This document shows positions 1-5,091 of a DNA stretch of 8,175 nucleotides, in pieces. Position numbers and translations under genes: made by a program. Positions within the stretch are counted from its first letter, which is position 1, and every line of letters starts with the position of its first letter. Source of the DNA: Deltaproteobacteria bacterium. GTDB taxonomy: Bacteria; Desulfobacterota; Desulfobaccia; Desulfobaccales; 0-14-0-80-60-11. The DNA is taken from the NCBI GenBank assembly GCA_023381945.1, contig JAMCQY010000020.1, forward strand, positions 1-8,175, given 5' to 3'. The notes beneath the pieces are model-generated. The model saw only the letters and a program-made list of their open reading frames with translations. It had not been told where the DNA came from and did not search any database.

Positions 1-77
1 TATCTACGGCAGTCCTCTTCCGTAGCAAACCTTTGTTCGAATTCAAGGATGGTTCGGGGATAATCTTCAACTGTCAT
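1..77 (-). CDS. IS1595-family transposase, N-terminal fragment (runs off the left edge)
   Basis: Reading leftward from an ATG at 77-75, the - strand encodes 25 residues beginning MTVEDYPRTILEFEQRFATE before the window ends. From memory this is the characteristic opening of IS1595-family transposases, where a short 'P.T..EF...FATEE.C' segment precedes a zinc-ribbon domain and the DDE-type ISXO2-like catalytic domain. Only this lead-in is visible, so neither the zinc ribbon nor the catalytic residues can be checked, and I cannot say whether the element is intact. A purine-rich AAAGGGG lies just upstream of the ATG on the - strand. The gene points away from the menaquinone cluster. The family call rests on the N-terminal wording alone. 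Confidence 0.8.
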   Translation of the reverse strand, partial: MTVEDYPRTILEFEQRFATEEDCRR

Positions 78-125
78 CAACCCCTTTACTACATATAGTA
101 GCAGGGAGAGTCAACCGGATACCCC
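1..125 (-). mobile_element. End of an IS1595-type insertion sequence
   Basis: The transposase start codon is at 77. Between it and about 125 lies a short leader which, read on the - strand, begins near AGGGGTATCCGGTTGACTC. This looks like an IS1595-type terminal repeat: G-rich outer end and a short distance to the transposase start. A small palindrome (TACTA-CATA-TAGTA, 88-101) lies inside the leader and may belong to the element's promoter. The outer boundary at about 125 is inferred from this layout. The other terminus and the target-site duplication are outside the window, so the boundary could be off by several bases. Confidence 0.55.
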
Positions 126-142
126 TAATACTAAAATCGGTT

Positions 143-171
143 TTGACGGACCTGATGAAGGGAGCGATATC
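143..171 (+). promoter_or_regulatory. Weak candidate promoter upstream of mqnC
   Basis: TTGACG at 143-148 matches five of six bases of the sigma-70 -35 consensus. At 17-nt spacing the downstream hexamer is GATATC (166-171), only a partial match to TATAAT. It lies between the inferred insertion-sequence end and mqnC, where a promoter for the cluster would be expected. The -10 match is poor, so this is a suggestion only. Confidence 0.2.
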
Positions 172-188
172 AGGCGGCTAACTCTCTA

Positions 189-1316
189 ATGGATGTAAGT
201 ATTATGCCAAGAACATCTTCTAAAACTGATCCCTGGCCCCTGACCCCTGGCCCCTCTAACCGGCCCCTGGCCCCTGATTCCTTGCTTTCCGGCAAGCGCT
301 TGAATCGCGAGGAAGCCCAGCAACTTTGGGATCTGGACCTGCTGACCCTGGGGGCCGCGGCTGACCGGGTGCGGCAGCGGCTCAATCCCGAGCCCCGGGT
401 CACCTACGTCATCGACCGCAACATCAATTACACCAATATCTGCGTCTCCGGCTGCCGCTTTTGCGCTTTCTACCGGACGCCGGGAGCCGAAGGCGGCTAT
501 GTCCTGGGCTGGGATGAGTTGGCCGCCAAGCTCCAGGAACTCAAAGACCACGGCGGCAGCGGCGTCCTCCTCCAGGGGGGCCTCAACCCTGAGCTTTCGC
601 CGGAATATTACCGGCAACTCATCAGTTCGATTCGCGACTCCGGCCTGGCGGTGCACGGTTTTTCGCCGCCGGAAGTGGTCTACTGGGCCGGGCAGTGGAA
701 AATGTCCATTACAGGGGTTATCCGCTTACTGATTGACGCCGGACTCTCTTCCATCCCCGGCGGCGGCGCCGAAATTTTGGTGGACCGGGTGCGGAGCAAG
801 ATTTCTCCTAACAAATGCGATAGCGCGCGTTGGCTGGAAGTCATGGGCACCGCCCATCGCCTGGGGTTGAAGACCAGCGCCACCATGATGTTCGGGCATA
901 TCGAAACCCGGGAAGAGCGCATCGAGCATATGCTGAAGCTTCGGGAGTTGCAAGATGAGACCGGGGGGTTCACCGCCTTCATTCCCTGGACCTTCCAGCC
1001 CGGCGGCACCAATTTAGGCGGCGATACCCTAGGCGCGGTGGAGTATTTGCGTACCCTGGCCATCTCCCGGCTGGTGCTGGACAATGTCCCCCATTTGCAG
1101 GTATCCTGGGTTACCCAGGGGGGCAAGGCGGCCCAGATTGCCCTGAAATTCGGGGCCGACGACTTCGGCTCCACCATGCTGGAGGAAAACGTGGTGGCCG
1201 CCACCGGCGTGGGCTTCCGGCTGCCACGGGAGGAGATCGAGGGCCTTATCCGTGACGCGGGCTATGAGCCGAGAGTAAGGGATCACCGTTATAAACCAGT
1301 GATCAGTGGCCAGTAA
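189..1316 (+). CDS. mqnC: Cyclic dehypoxanthinyl futalosine synthase (dehypoxanthine futalosine cyclase, radical SAM)
   Basis: MqnC is a cytoplasmic radical SAM enzyme that cyclises dehypoxanthine futalosine to its cyclic form in the futalosine route to menaquinone. The cluster-binding motif CVSGCRFCAF gives C85, C89 and C92 (numbering from ATG 189). It follows YVIDRNINYTNICV, which is typical of MqnC rather than MqnE. Further family segments are LLQGGLNP (about 127-134), SIPGGGAEIL (about 178-187) and the FTAFIPWTFQPGGT region (about 261-274). The start is uncertain. Residues 13-31 (TDPWPLTPGPSNRPLAPDS) are encoded by a CCCTGAC-type heptamer repeat, and recognisable family sequence starts only at LLSGKRLNREEA. 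Candidate starts are ATG 189, ATG 204 (weak GGA upstream) and TTG 282; none has a strong ribosome-binding site. The last residues (ISGQ) and the stop also lie in repeat sequence. mqnC heads the + strand cluster, so its product should act after futalosine cleavage by the next gene. Confidence 0.93.
   Translation: MDVSIMPRTSSKTDPWPLTPGPSNRPLAPDSLLSGKRLNREEAQQLWDLDLLTLGAAADRVRQRLNPEPRVTYVIDRNINYTNICVSGCRFCAFYRTPGAEGGYVLGWDELAAKLQELKDHGGSGVLLQGGLNPELSPEYYRQLISSIRDSGLAVHGFSPPEVVYWAGQWKMSITGVIRLLIDAGLSSIPGGGAEILVDRVRSKISPNKCDSARWLEVMGTAHRLGLKTSATMMFGHIETREERIEHMLKLRELQDETGGFTAFIPWTFQPGGTNLGGDTLGAVEYLRTLAISRLVLDNVPHLQVSWVTQGGKAAQIALKFGADDFGSTMLEENVVAATGVGFRLPREEIEGLIRDAGYEPRVRDHRYKPVISGQ
226..281 (+). 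repeat. CCCTGGC/CCCTGAC heptamer repeat inside the 5' end of mqnC
   Basis: A degenerate 7-nt tandem repeat: CCCTGGC, CCCTGAC, CCCTGGC, then CCCTCTA, an interruption, and further CCCCTGG/CCCCTGA units. Read on the - strand the units are AGGGGTC and AGGGGCC. The 16-base stretch CTGATCCCTGGCCCCT (226-241) recurs exactly at 7148-7163 upstream of mqnP. Here the repeat lies in the reading frame of mqnC and is translated without a stop if an upstream ATG is used. Confidence 0.8.
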
Positions 1317-1333
1317 AATAGTGGTCAGTAAAA
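1298..1333 (+). repeat. AGTGGTC-type heptamer repeat spanning the mqnC stop codon
   Basis: Units run AGTGATC (1298), AGTGGCC (1305), AGTAAAAT (1312), AGTGGTC (1320) and AGTAAAA (1327), a near-perfect 7-nt period. Equivalently, two 15-bp direct copies (1305-1319 and 1320-1334) differ at one base. The mqnC stop TAA (1314-1316) lies inside it, so the final residues of MqnC come from the repeat. Confidence 0.75.
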
Positions 1334-1343
1334 TATATGTTCT

Positions 1344-1369
1344 TGGTGGGGCGGGCCTCCGTGCCCGCC
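1344..1369 (+). repeat. REP-like palindrome, copy A (upstream of the MTAP-like gene)
   Basis: The core GGCGGGC (1350-1356) pairs with GCCCGCC (1363-1369) around a 6-nt loop CTCCGT, preceded by TGGTGG. The 26-base unit is present in reverse orientation at 2369-2394 with 24 of 26 bases identical. The two differences fall on paired stem positions (1353 and 1366, G:C here, A:T in the other copy). No T-run follows, so a repetitive extragenic palindrome is more likely than a terminator. Confidence 0.7.
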
Positions 1370-1403
1370 AGGAGCATGCACACTGTTCAATTACATTCTG
1401 CAG

Positions 1404-1416
1404 AGGCGAGACGCCT
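1404..1416 (+). repeat. Short palindrome AGGCG-AGA-CGCCT
   Basis: A 5-bp stem with a 3-nt loop in the 126-nt spacer between mqnC and the MTAP-like gene, 27 nt before the start codon. It resembles the small dispersed palindromes elsewhere in the window, but no second copy is present here, so its status as a repeat is uncertain. Confidence 0.35.
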
Positions 1417-1442
1417 GTTCCACTTGAGATGATAAATTCACT

Positions 1443-2309
1443 ATGAAGCCAAAAATCGCCGTTATCGCCCGGGTCGGGGCGCACCAAGCCTTCGAGGCCG
1501 CGGGCTTAAAAATCGAGAAGACCGAGGTCTATCCAACGCCTTACGGCGACAGCCGGCCGGTGCATTTCTTCCGGCATGAGGACCTGGAGTTTGCGGTGCT
1601 TTCGCGACACGGCGAGGCCGGCTATGAGCTCTCCGCGCCCTTTCTCAACCCCCGGGCCAACCTTTATGCTTTGAGGAGCCTGGGAGTGGAAAAAATTCTG
1701 GCCTGGGTGGCCCCTGGCTCCCTGCGGGAAGAGATGGCTCCCGGCGATCTGGTGGTGCCGCGGGATGTCTTGGATGAAGGTAAAGGCGGCCCTCATACCT
1801 TTTTTACCGGGGTGGGCTGGGGCTTTATCCGCCATAATCCTCTGTTCTGTCCGGAGCTTATGGAAGGCGTCTTGAAGTCCCTGGCCGGAGCCTTGTTTAC
1901 GGTCCACACCCATGGAGTCTATGTGGCCGCCACCGGACCGCGGCTGGAGACGGCCGCGGAGATTCGCAAGTTCCGCCTCCTGGGCGGCGACCTGGTGGGC
2001 CAGACCCTGGTGCCGGAGGTTTTTCTGGCCCGGGAGTTGGAATTCTGTTACGTCGGGCTCACTTACGTAGTGAATTATGCCGAAGGGCTCCTTGACCGGC
2101 CGTACCAGCCTGGAGTGCTGTTTGAGGGTTTGGCCACCCCGGAGGAAGTCGAGAAAGTCAAGGCGGTAGAGGCGGCCTTCCCGGAGTTGATTCTGAGAAT
2201 GCTGCCGGTCCTGGCAGCTACGGAGCGGCAGTGCCCCTGTCCGAGATTATTAGAGCGTTACCGGCTGCGGGGAGATATTGGGCCAGACTGGCGAGATTGG
2301 GTGCGATAA
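1443..2309 (+). CDS. MTA phosphorylase/PNP-family nucleosidase, candidate futalosine hydrolase or phosphorylase
   Basis: This 288-residue protein belongs to the trimeric purine nucleoside phosphorylase/MTA phosphorylase family. Family segments are SRHGEAG (54-60), the PRANLYALRSLGVEKILA block (70-87), GSLREEMAPGD (92-102), GPRLETAAE (165-173), and GQTLVPEVFLARE (186-198). My alignment to human MTAP puts Asn211 (in VVNY) at Asp220, the residue that reads the 6-amino group. 6-oxopurine-specific PNPs use Asn at the equivalent site, so hypoxanthine release is favoured. Gln187 replaces the MTAP Met in MTxxPE, and the N-terminal phosphate loop GGTG reads ARVG, losing its Thr. Flanked by mqnC and a probable aminofutalosine deaminase, and with no mqnB in view, it most plausibly removes hypoxanthine from futalosine. 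Hydrolysis versus phosphorolysis is unresolved. Start ATG 1443 is preceded only by a weak GAGATGAT. An MTA-salvage phosphorylase is the main alternative. Confidence 0.8.
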   Translation: MKPKIAVIARVGAHQAFEAAGLKIEKTEVYPTPYGDSRPVHFFRHEDLEFAVLSRHGEAGYELSAPFLNPRANLYALRSLGVEKILAWVAPGSLREEMAPGDLVVPRDVLDEGKGGPHTFFTGVGWGFIRHNPLFCPELMEGVLKSLAGALFTVHTHGVYVAATGPRLETAAEIRKFRLLGGDLVGQTLVPEVFLARELEFCYVGLTYVVNYAEGLLDRPYQPGVLFEGLATPEEVEKVKAVEAAFPELILRMLPVLAATERQCPCPRLLERYRLRGDIGPDWRDWVR

Positions 2310-2316
2310 AAAAACC

Positions 2317-2341
2317 GGTGGCACGGGCCTCTGGGCCCGCC
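2317..2341 (+). repeat. REP-like palindrome, copy B (variant)
   Basis: CGGGCC (2324-2329) pairs with GGCCCG (2334-2339) around TCTG, eight bases after the MTAP-like stop codon and following an A-run. It resembles copies A and C (GG-rich lead, GGGCCTC core) but has diverged. It has no downstream T-tract, so it is not a convincing terminator. Confidence 0.45.
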
Positions 2342-2368
2342 TTGACATTGGCGTTGATTGGAATTTTG

Positions 2369-2394
2369 GGCAGGCACGGAGGCCTGCCCCACCA
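2369..2394 (-). repeat. REP-like palindrome, copy C (inverted relative to copy A)
   Basis: GGCAGGC (2369-2375) pairs with GCCTGCC (2382-2388) around ACGGAG, followed by CCACCA. Its reverse complement matches 1344-1369 at 24 of 26 positions, and the two changes preserve stem pairing. It ends 15 nt before the deaminase start codon. Confidence 0.7.
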
Positions 2395-2408
2395 CACATG
2401 GAAGAGAC

Positions 2409-3608
2409 ATGATCGCACACGTGAGTAAATGGGTATTACCGGTGAGTCAGCCCCCCATCCGGGATGGGGCGGTGGTGGTGCGCGGCCGGGAAATCCGGGC
2501 CGTAGGGCCGGCTCAGGAAGTCTTATCCGGGTTCAAGGGGCTGATCTGTGACCATGGTGACGGCGCCGTCCTGCCAGGTCTGGTCAACTGTCACGCCCAC
2601 CTGGAGTTCTCGGCCCTGGCCGGACACATACCACCTCAGAAGCGCTGGGAAGAATGGCTGAAAAAGACCCTGGCCAAACGCGAGGCCCTGGACCCAGCCC
2701 AGGTCGATCAGGGTATCATCCAGGGGATCTCGGCCCTGCGCCAGAGCGGCACCGCCCTGGTGGGAGAAGTCAGCAACACCGGCGCCTCTCTCCCACACCT
2801 GGAAGACAGTTCTCTGGAATACCATCTGTTTTATGAATGCCTGGGCTTCAACCTGAAGGAGCAACTGGACCTGAGCGAGTCCTTCGGTTTTTTTGGCGAG
2901 GCCGGCGTTAATGAGAACCCTCGCATTTCCGCGGCGGCCCACGCCCCCTATTCCGTTTCGGCCGCCTTGTTCCAGGCGGTCAAATGCTGGAACGGCGACT
3001 CTCGGCCGCAAACGGTGCACCTGGGGGAATGCCGGGCGGAGCTCGATTTTTTGTCGAAAGGCAACGGTTTTTTCAAGGACCTGCTGAAAAGCCGCGGCCG
3101 CTGGCTGGATGACTTTTGCCCTCCGGGGCCAAGCCCGGTTTCGTATTTGCACGATCTGGAATTTCTGGGACCTCGCACCCTGGCGGTGCACGGCGTTTGG
3201 TTGGCTGAGCCGGATTGCCGGCTGCTGGCCCAAAGCGGCACCTGGCTGGTTCTCTGCCCCCGGGCTAACCGCTACACCGGGGCCGGCGTGCCCCCGGTGG
3301 ACCGGCTGATCGGATCAGGCGTCAACCTGGCCCTGGGCACCGACTCTCTGGCAGGCAACTGGGATCTGAATCTGTTTGGCGAGATGCGCTGGCTGCACCG
3401 TAATTTCCCCGCCTACCCCGGCGACCTGTGGCTGCGCCTGGGGACCCTGAACGGCGCGCAAGCCCTGGGCCGGGGCCAGGATTTGGGCAGTCTGGAGGCG
3501 GGCAAAAAGGCGGTTCTGGGGTTCGTGCCCCTGAAAGGCGCGTCCGACGATATCTGGCGGGAACTCTTCACTAATGGGGCTTCGGGCAAATTCCGCTGGC
3601 TGTCTTAA
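2409..3608 (+). CDS. mqnX: Amidohydrolase, probable aminofutalosine (aminodeoxyfutalosine) deaminase
   Basis: A 399-residue metal-dependent amidohydrolase. Visible landmarks are the N-terminal metal motif LVNCHAH (H62, H64), HAPYS (178-182), HLGE (H204, E207), H261 in LAVHGVWL, and GTDS with D312. This is the arrangement of nucleoside and triazine-type deaminases in the ATZ/TRZ group (relatives of MTA/SAH deaminase and guanine deaminase). In the branched futalosine pathway such an enzyme deaminates 6-amino-6-deoxyfutalosine to futalosine. Its position between the MTAP-like gene and mqnA supports this role over general nucleoside salvage. The start is ATG 2409, preceded by GGAAGAG; in-frame TTG 2358 would add residues from REP copy C and is rejected. 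The alternative is an MTA/SAH deaminase. The superfamily is certain, the substrate inferred from context. Confidence 0.83.
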   Translation: MIAHVSKWVLPVSQPPIRDGAVVVRGREIRAVGPAQEVLSGFKGLICDHGDGAVLPGLVNCHAHLEFSALAGHIPPQKRWEEWLKKTLAKREALDPAQVDQGIIQGISALRQSGTALVGEVSNTGASLPHLEDSSLEYHLFYECLGFNLKEQLDLSESFGFFGEAGVNENPRISAAAHAPYSVSAALFQAVKCWNGDSRPQTVHLGECRAELDFLSKGNGFFKDLLKSRGRWLDDFCPPGPSPVSYLHDLEFLGPRTLAVHGVWLAEPDCRLLAQSGTWLVLCPRANRYTGAGVPPVDRLIGSGVNLALGTDSLAGNWDLNLFGEMRWLHRNFPAYPGDLWLRLGTLNGAQALGRGQDLGSLEAGKKAVLGFVPLKGASDDIWRELFTNGASGKFRWLS

Positions 3609-3612
3609 AGGC

Positions 3613-3635
3613 AGTTTTCGGTTCTAGTTTTCAGT
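3613..3635 (+). repeat. AGTTTTC heptamer repeat after the deaminase stop
   Basis: AGTTTTC (3613-3619), GGTTCT (3620-3625), AGTTTTC (3626-3632) and AGT follow the TAA at 3606-3608 by four bases. It has the same AG-NNN-TC form and period as the repeats after mqnC and mqnA. It ends before the mqnA ribosome-binding site. Confidence 0.5.
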
Positions 3636-3650
3636 AAAAACAAGGACTTG

Positions 3651-3655
3651 GAGGC
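3651..3655 (+). promoter_or_regulatory. Ribosome-binding site of mqnA
   Basis: GAGGC, part of TTGGAGGC, lies 4 to 5 bases before ATG 3660. This is a strong Shine-Dalgarno sequence and settles the start in favour of ATG 3660 over in-frame TTG 3648, which lies inside the same signal. Confidence 0.75.
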
Positions 3656-3659
3656 TTCT

Positions 3660-4487
3660 ATGCCTAAAAAAGCCCGTCTCGGCCGAATATCATATTTGAA
3701 TGTTTTGCCCATCTACTATGCCATGGAATCCCTGTTCGGGGAGAACGGTTTTCACCTGGTGCGGGGCACCCCGGCCGAACTAAATGCCAGGATGCAGCGA
3801 GGAGAAGTGGACCTGGGCTCCATTTCCGCCATGGAGTACGGCCGCAACTGCAAAGATTATCTGCTGTTGCCGGACCTCTCCATCAGTTCCCGCGGCCCGG
3901 TGGGCAGCGTCCTGCTTTTCAGCCGGGTGCCGTTTAAGGAATTGGCTGGCCGCGTCGTCCGGGTAAGCGCCGCCTCGGCCAGCGGCGCCGCCCTGGTCAA
4001 GGTCCTGCTGGCCAAGCTGTTCCGCGTGCAGCCCCATTATGAGGCCGGTATCCTGGCCAAACGGCCCATGGCCGAAGTGGACGCGGCTATGGCCATCGGC
4101 GATGAGGCTCTGTGCATGAAGCAGGCCAAGGCCATGCCCTTCGAACTGGATCTGGGCGAGGCCTGGCAGGAACTCACCGGCCTGCCCTTCGTCTTCGGGG
4201 TCTGGGCAGTACGCCGGGATTTTGCTGCAGCACATTCCGAGGCCACCGGCTCTTTGCACCGGCTGCTGCTGCGTTCCAAAGACTGGGGCCTGGCCGCTCT
4301 GCCGGAATTGAGCAAACTCGCCGGACCGTCCTTTAAGATGACCGCGGAGCAGGTGCTGGCTTACTTTCACCAACTGGATTACTCCTTGGGACCGGAACAT
4401 GAACGAGGTTTGACCACCTTTTTCCATTATCTGCGTGAACAAGGAGACCTGCCGGCCGAGCCGCGGCTGGAATACTTTCAAGGTTAG
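3660..4487 (+). CDS. mqnA: Chorismate dehydratase
   Basis: MqnA dehydrates chorismate to 3-[(1-carboxyvinyl)oxy]benzoate, the committed step of the futalosine pathway, in the cytoplasm. The 275-residue product has the family opening LGRISYLNVLPIYY (7-20), which distinguishes MqnA from the related MqnD. It also has DLGSISAMEYGR (51-62), SSRGPVGSVLLFSR (76-89), AIGDEAL (145-151), and the LGEAWQELTGLPFVFGVWAV stretch (about 165-184). Length and fold (periplasmic-binding-protein-like, no signal peptide) are normal for the family. It lies 51 nt after the deaminase gene, in the same direction, and its stop codon overlaps a heptamer repeat. No anomaly is visible in the coding sequence. Confidence 0.95.
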   Translation: MPKKARLGRISYLNVLPIYYAMESLFGENGFHLVRGTPAELNARMQRGEVDLGSISAMEYGRNCKDYLLLPDLSISSRGPVGSVLLFSRVPFKELAGRVVRVSAASASGAALVKVLLAKLFRVQPHYEAGILAKRPMAEVDAAMAIGDEALCMKQAKAMPFELDLGEAWQELTGLPFVFGVWAVRRDFAAAHSEATGSLHRLLLRSKDWGLAALPELSKLAGPSFKMTAEQVLAYFHQLDYSLGPEHERGLTTFFHYLREQGDLPAEPRLEYFQG

Positions 4488-4499
4488 CTGTCAGCTTTC
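4486..4499 (+). repeat. AGCTGTC-AGCTTTC heptamer pair at the mqnA stop codon
   Basis: Two 7-nt units begin inside the mqnA stop (TAG, 4485-4487). They have the AG-NNN-TC form seen at other junctions in the window. A T-rich run follows, but the possible stem (AGCT/AGCT) is only four base pairs. Confidence 0.5.
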
Positions 4500-4534
4500 T
4501 TTTTAGAGGGTGACGTTTAGGGGAAAGGGAAGTC

Positions 4535-4906
4535 ATGAGCCGGAAAAGAAGATTTATCCTGTTCATCACATTGCTGCTTTGGCTCGCAATGCTGTTTTCT
4601 CAGGCCCTGGCGCAGGAAGAAGAAGAAAAGGTTGCCTCACCGGAGGTTCGGTTAACGGTTACCGGTAAATTGGCCCATGTGAAGGCTATCGGCGGGGAGA
4701 CCAGCGGCTGGGCGGTTATTTTGGATAAGCCGCGACAGTTAGGCGGCAATATGCTCAAGCGTCTCGAACTCGATCCCGCCGGCCGGAAGCTGGAGAAATT
4801 TGGCGATAAACATTTGGAGATTACCGGAATCCTGCAAACACGCACCGGGGTTGAACGAGGCAGATACAGGGTCTTGCTGGTTAAAAATATTTTGGTGCTT
4901 AATTAG
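4535..4906 (+). CDS. Small exported protein of unknown function
   Basis: I do not recognise this 123-residue protein. It begins with a clear Sec-type signal peptide: MSRKRR basic region, hydrophobic core FILFITLLLWLAMLF, and an ALA-Q cleavage site after about residue 26, with no lipobox Cys. After an acidic EEEEK linker, the mature part (about 97 residues) alternates hydrophobic beta-like stretches (VRLTVTGKLAHV, GWAVILDK, HLEITGILQ, RYRVLLVKNILVL), which could form a small beta-barrel or OB-like fold. That is inference from pattern only. GGGAAG precedes ATG 4535. It sits 47 nt after mqnA and before mqnL, so it is probably co-transcribed, yet an exported protein has no known step in this cytoplasmic and membrane pathway. 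It may simply be a passenger. Confidence is high that it is a gene and low on function. Confidence 0.75.
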   Translation: MSRKRRFILFITLLLWLAMLFSQALAQEEEEKVASPEVRLTVTGKLAHVKAIGGETSGWAVILDKPRQLGGNMLKRLELDPAGRKLEKFGDKHLEITGILQTRTGVERGRYRVLLVKNILVLN

Positions 4907-4927
4907 AGCTATCAGCAGTCGGTAATC
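4907..4927 (+). repeat. AGCTATC-AGCAGTC-GGTAATC heptamers after the exported-protein stop
   Basis: Three degenerate 7-nt units start at the first base after the TAG stop (4904-4906). The first two keep the AG-NNN-TC form, the third begins GG. Confidence 0.5.
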
Positions 4928-4948
4928 ATCAAAAGTTGTAAGGAATTG

Positions 4949-4963
4949 GTGGGCAGTGCCCAC
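4949..4963 (+). terminator. Hairpin GTGGGC-AGT-GCCCAC, possible weak terminator
   Basis: A perfect 6-bp GC-rich stem with a 3-nt loop followed by ATTTTATT. The U-tract is interrupted and the stem short, so termination may be partial. It lies 43 nt after the exported-protein gene and may separate the mqnC-to-mqnA part of the cluster from mqnL-M-P. It could equally be another small dispersed palindrome. Confidence 0.35.
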
Positions 4964-4976
4964 ATTTTATTGCCTT

Positions 4977-5054
4977 CTTGTCATGCTGAGCGCAGCGAAG
5001 CATCTCGTGTTTTTGAGATTTTCCGGTCGCCTACGTCTCCCTCAGAATGACAGG
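4977..5054 (+). repeat. 78-nt imperfect palindromic repeat upstream of mqnL
   Basis: The ends CTTGTCATGCTGAG (4977-4990) and CTCAGAATGACAGG (5041-5054) are inverted repeats with 12 of 14 matches. An inner stem ATCTC/GAGAT (5002-5006 with 5015-5019) lies between. The left-hand wording, GTCATGCTGAGCGCAGCGAAG, is of a kind I recognise as a dispersed intergenic repeat in various bacterial genomes. It encodes no protein of its own, and the first codons of an in-frame upstream extension of mqnL (ATG 5047) would lie in it. Confidence 0.65.
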
Positions 5055-5073
5055 ATTATTAAATTCTACTAGC

Positions 5074-5088
5074 ATTCCCGAAGGGAAT
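5074..5088 (+). promoter_or_regulatory. Hairpin over the mqnL ribosome-binding site
   Basis: ATTCCC (5074-5079) and GGGAAT (5083-5088) form a 6-bp stem with a GAA loop. The Shine-Dalgarno AAGGGA (5081-5086), five bases before ATG 5092, lies within it. This supports ATG 5092 as the start and would let the stem partly hide the site. Confidence 0.45.
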
Positions 5089-5091
5089 ATC

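Noticed and set aside
226..281. CRISPR-like array
   Set aside because: The units are 7 nt with no spacers, so this is a simple degenerate tandem repeat. No cas genes are present.
2358..2408. Upstream TTG start for the deaminase adding 17 residues
   Set aside because: The added residues are encoded by the REP palindrome, and ATG 2409 has a good GGAAGAG in front of it.
2523..3233. Long antisense open frame opposite the deaminase gene (and similar ones opposite mqnA, mqnL and mqnP)
   Set aside because: These are by-products of GC-rich codon usage, with compositions unlike real proteins and no motifs. The + strand genes have clear family motifs throughout.
1443..3608. The MTAP-like gene and amidohydrolase as a methylthioadenosine salvage pair (MTA deaminase plus phosphorylase)
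   Set aside because: Not excluded, but Asn at the MTAP Asp220 position, the lost Met contact and the position between mqnC and mqnA favour futalosine. A deaminated MTA route remains the fallback explanation.
4486..4504. Intrinsic terminator after mqnA (AGCT stem plus T-rich run)
   Set aside because: The stem has only four base pairs and the sequence is better explained as two heptamer repeat units. The next gene follows closely on the same strand.
5047..5091. Upstream ATG for mqnL adding 15 residues
   Set aside because: It starts inside the palindromic repeat and has no ribosome-binding site, whereas ATG 5092 has AAGGGA at proper spacing and the family-typical YRNLQEF opening.
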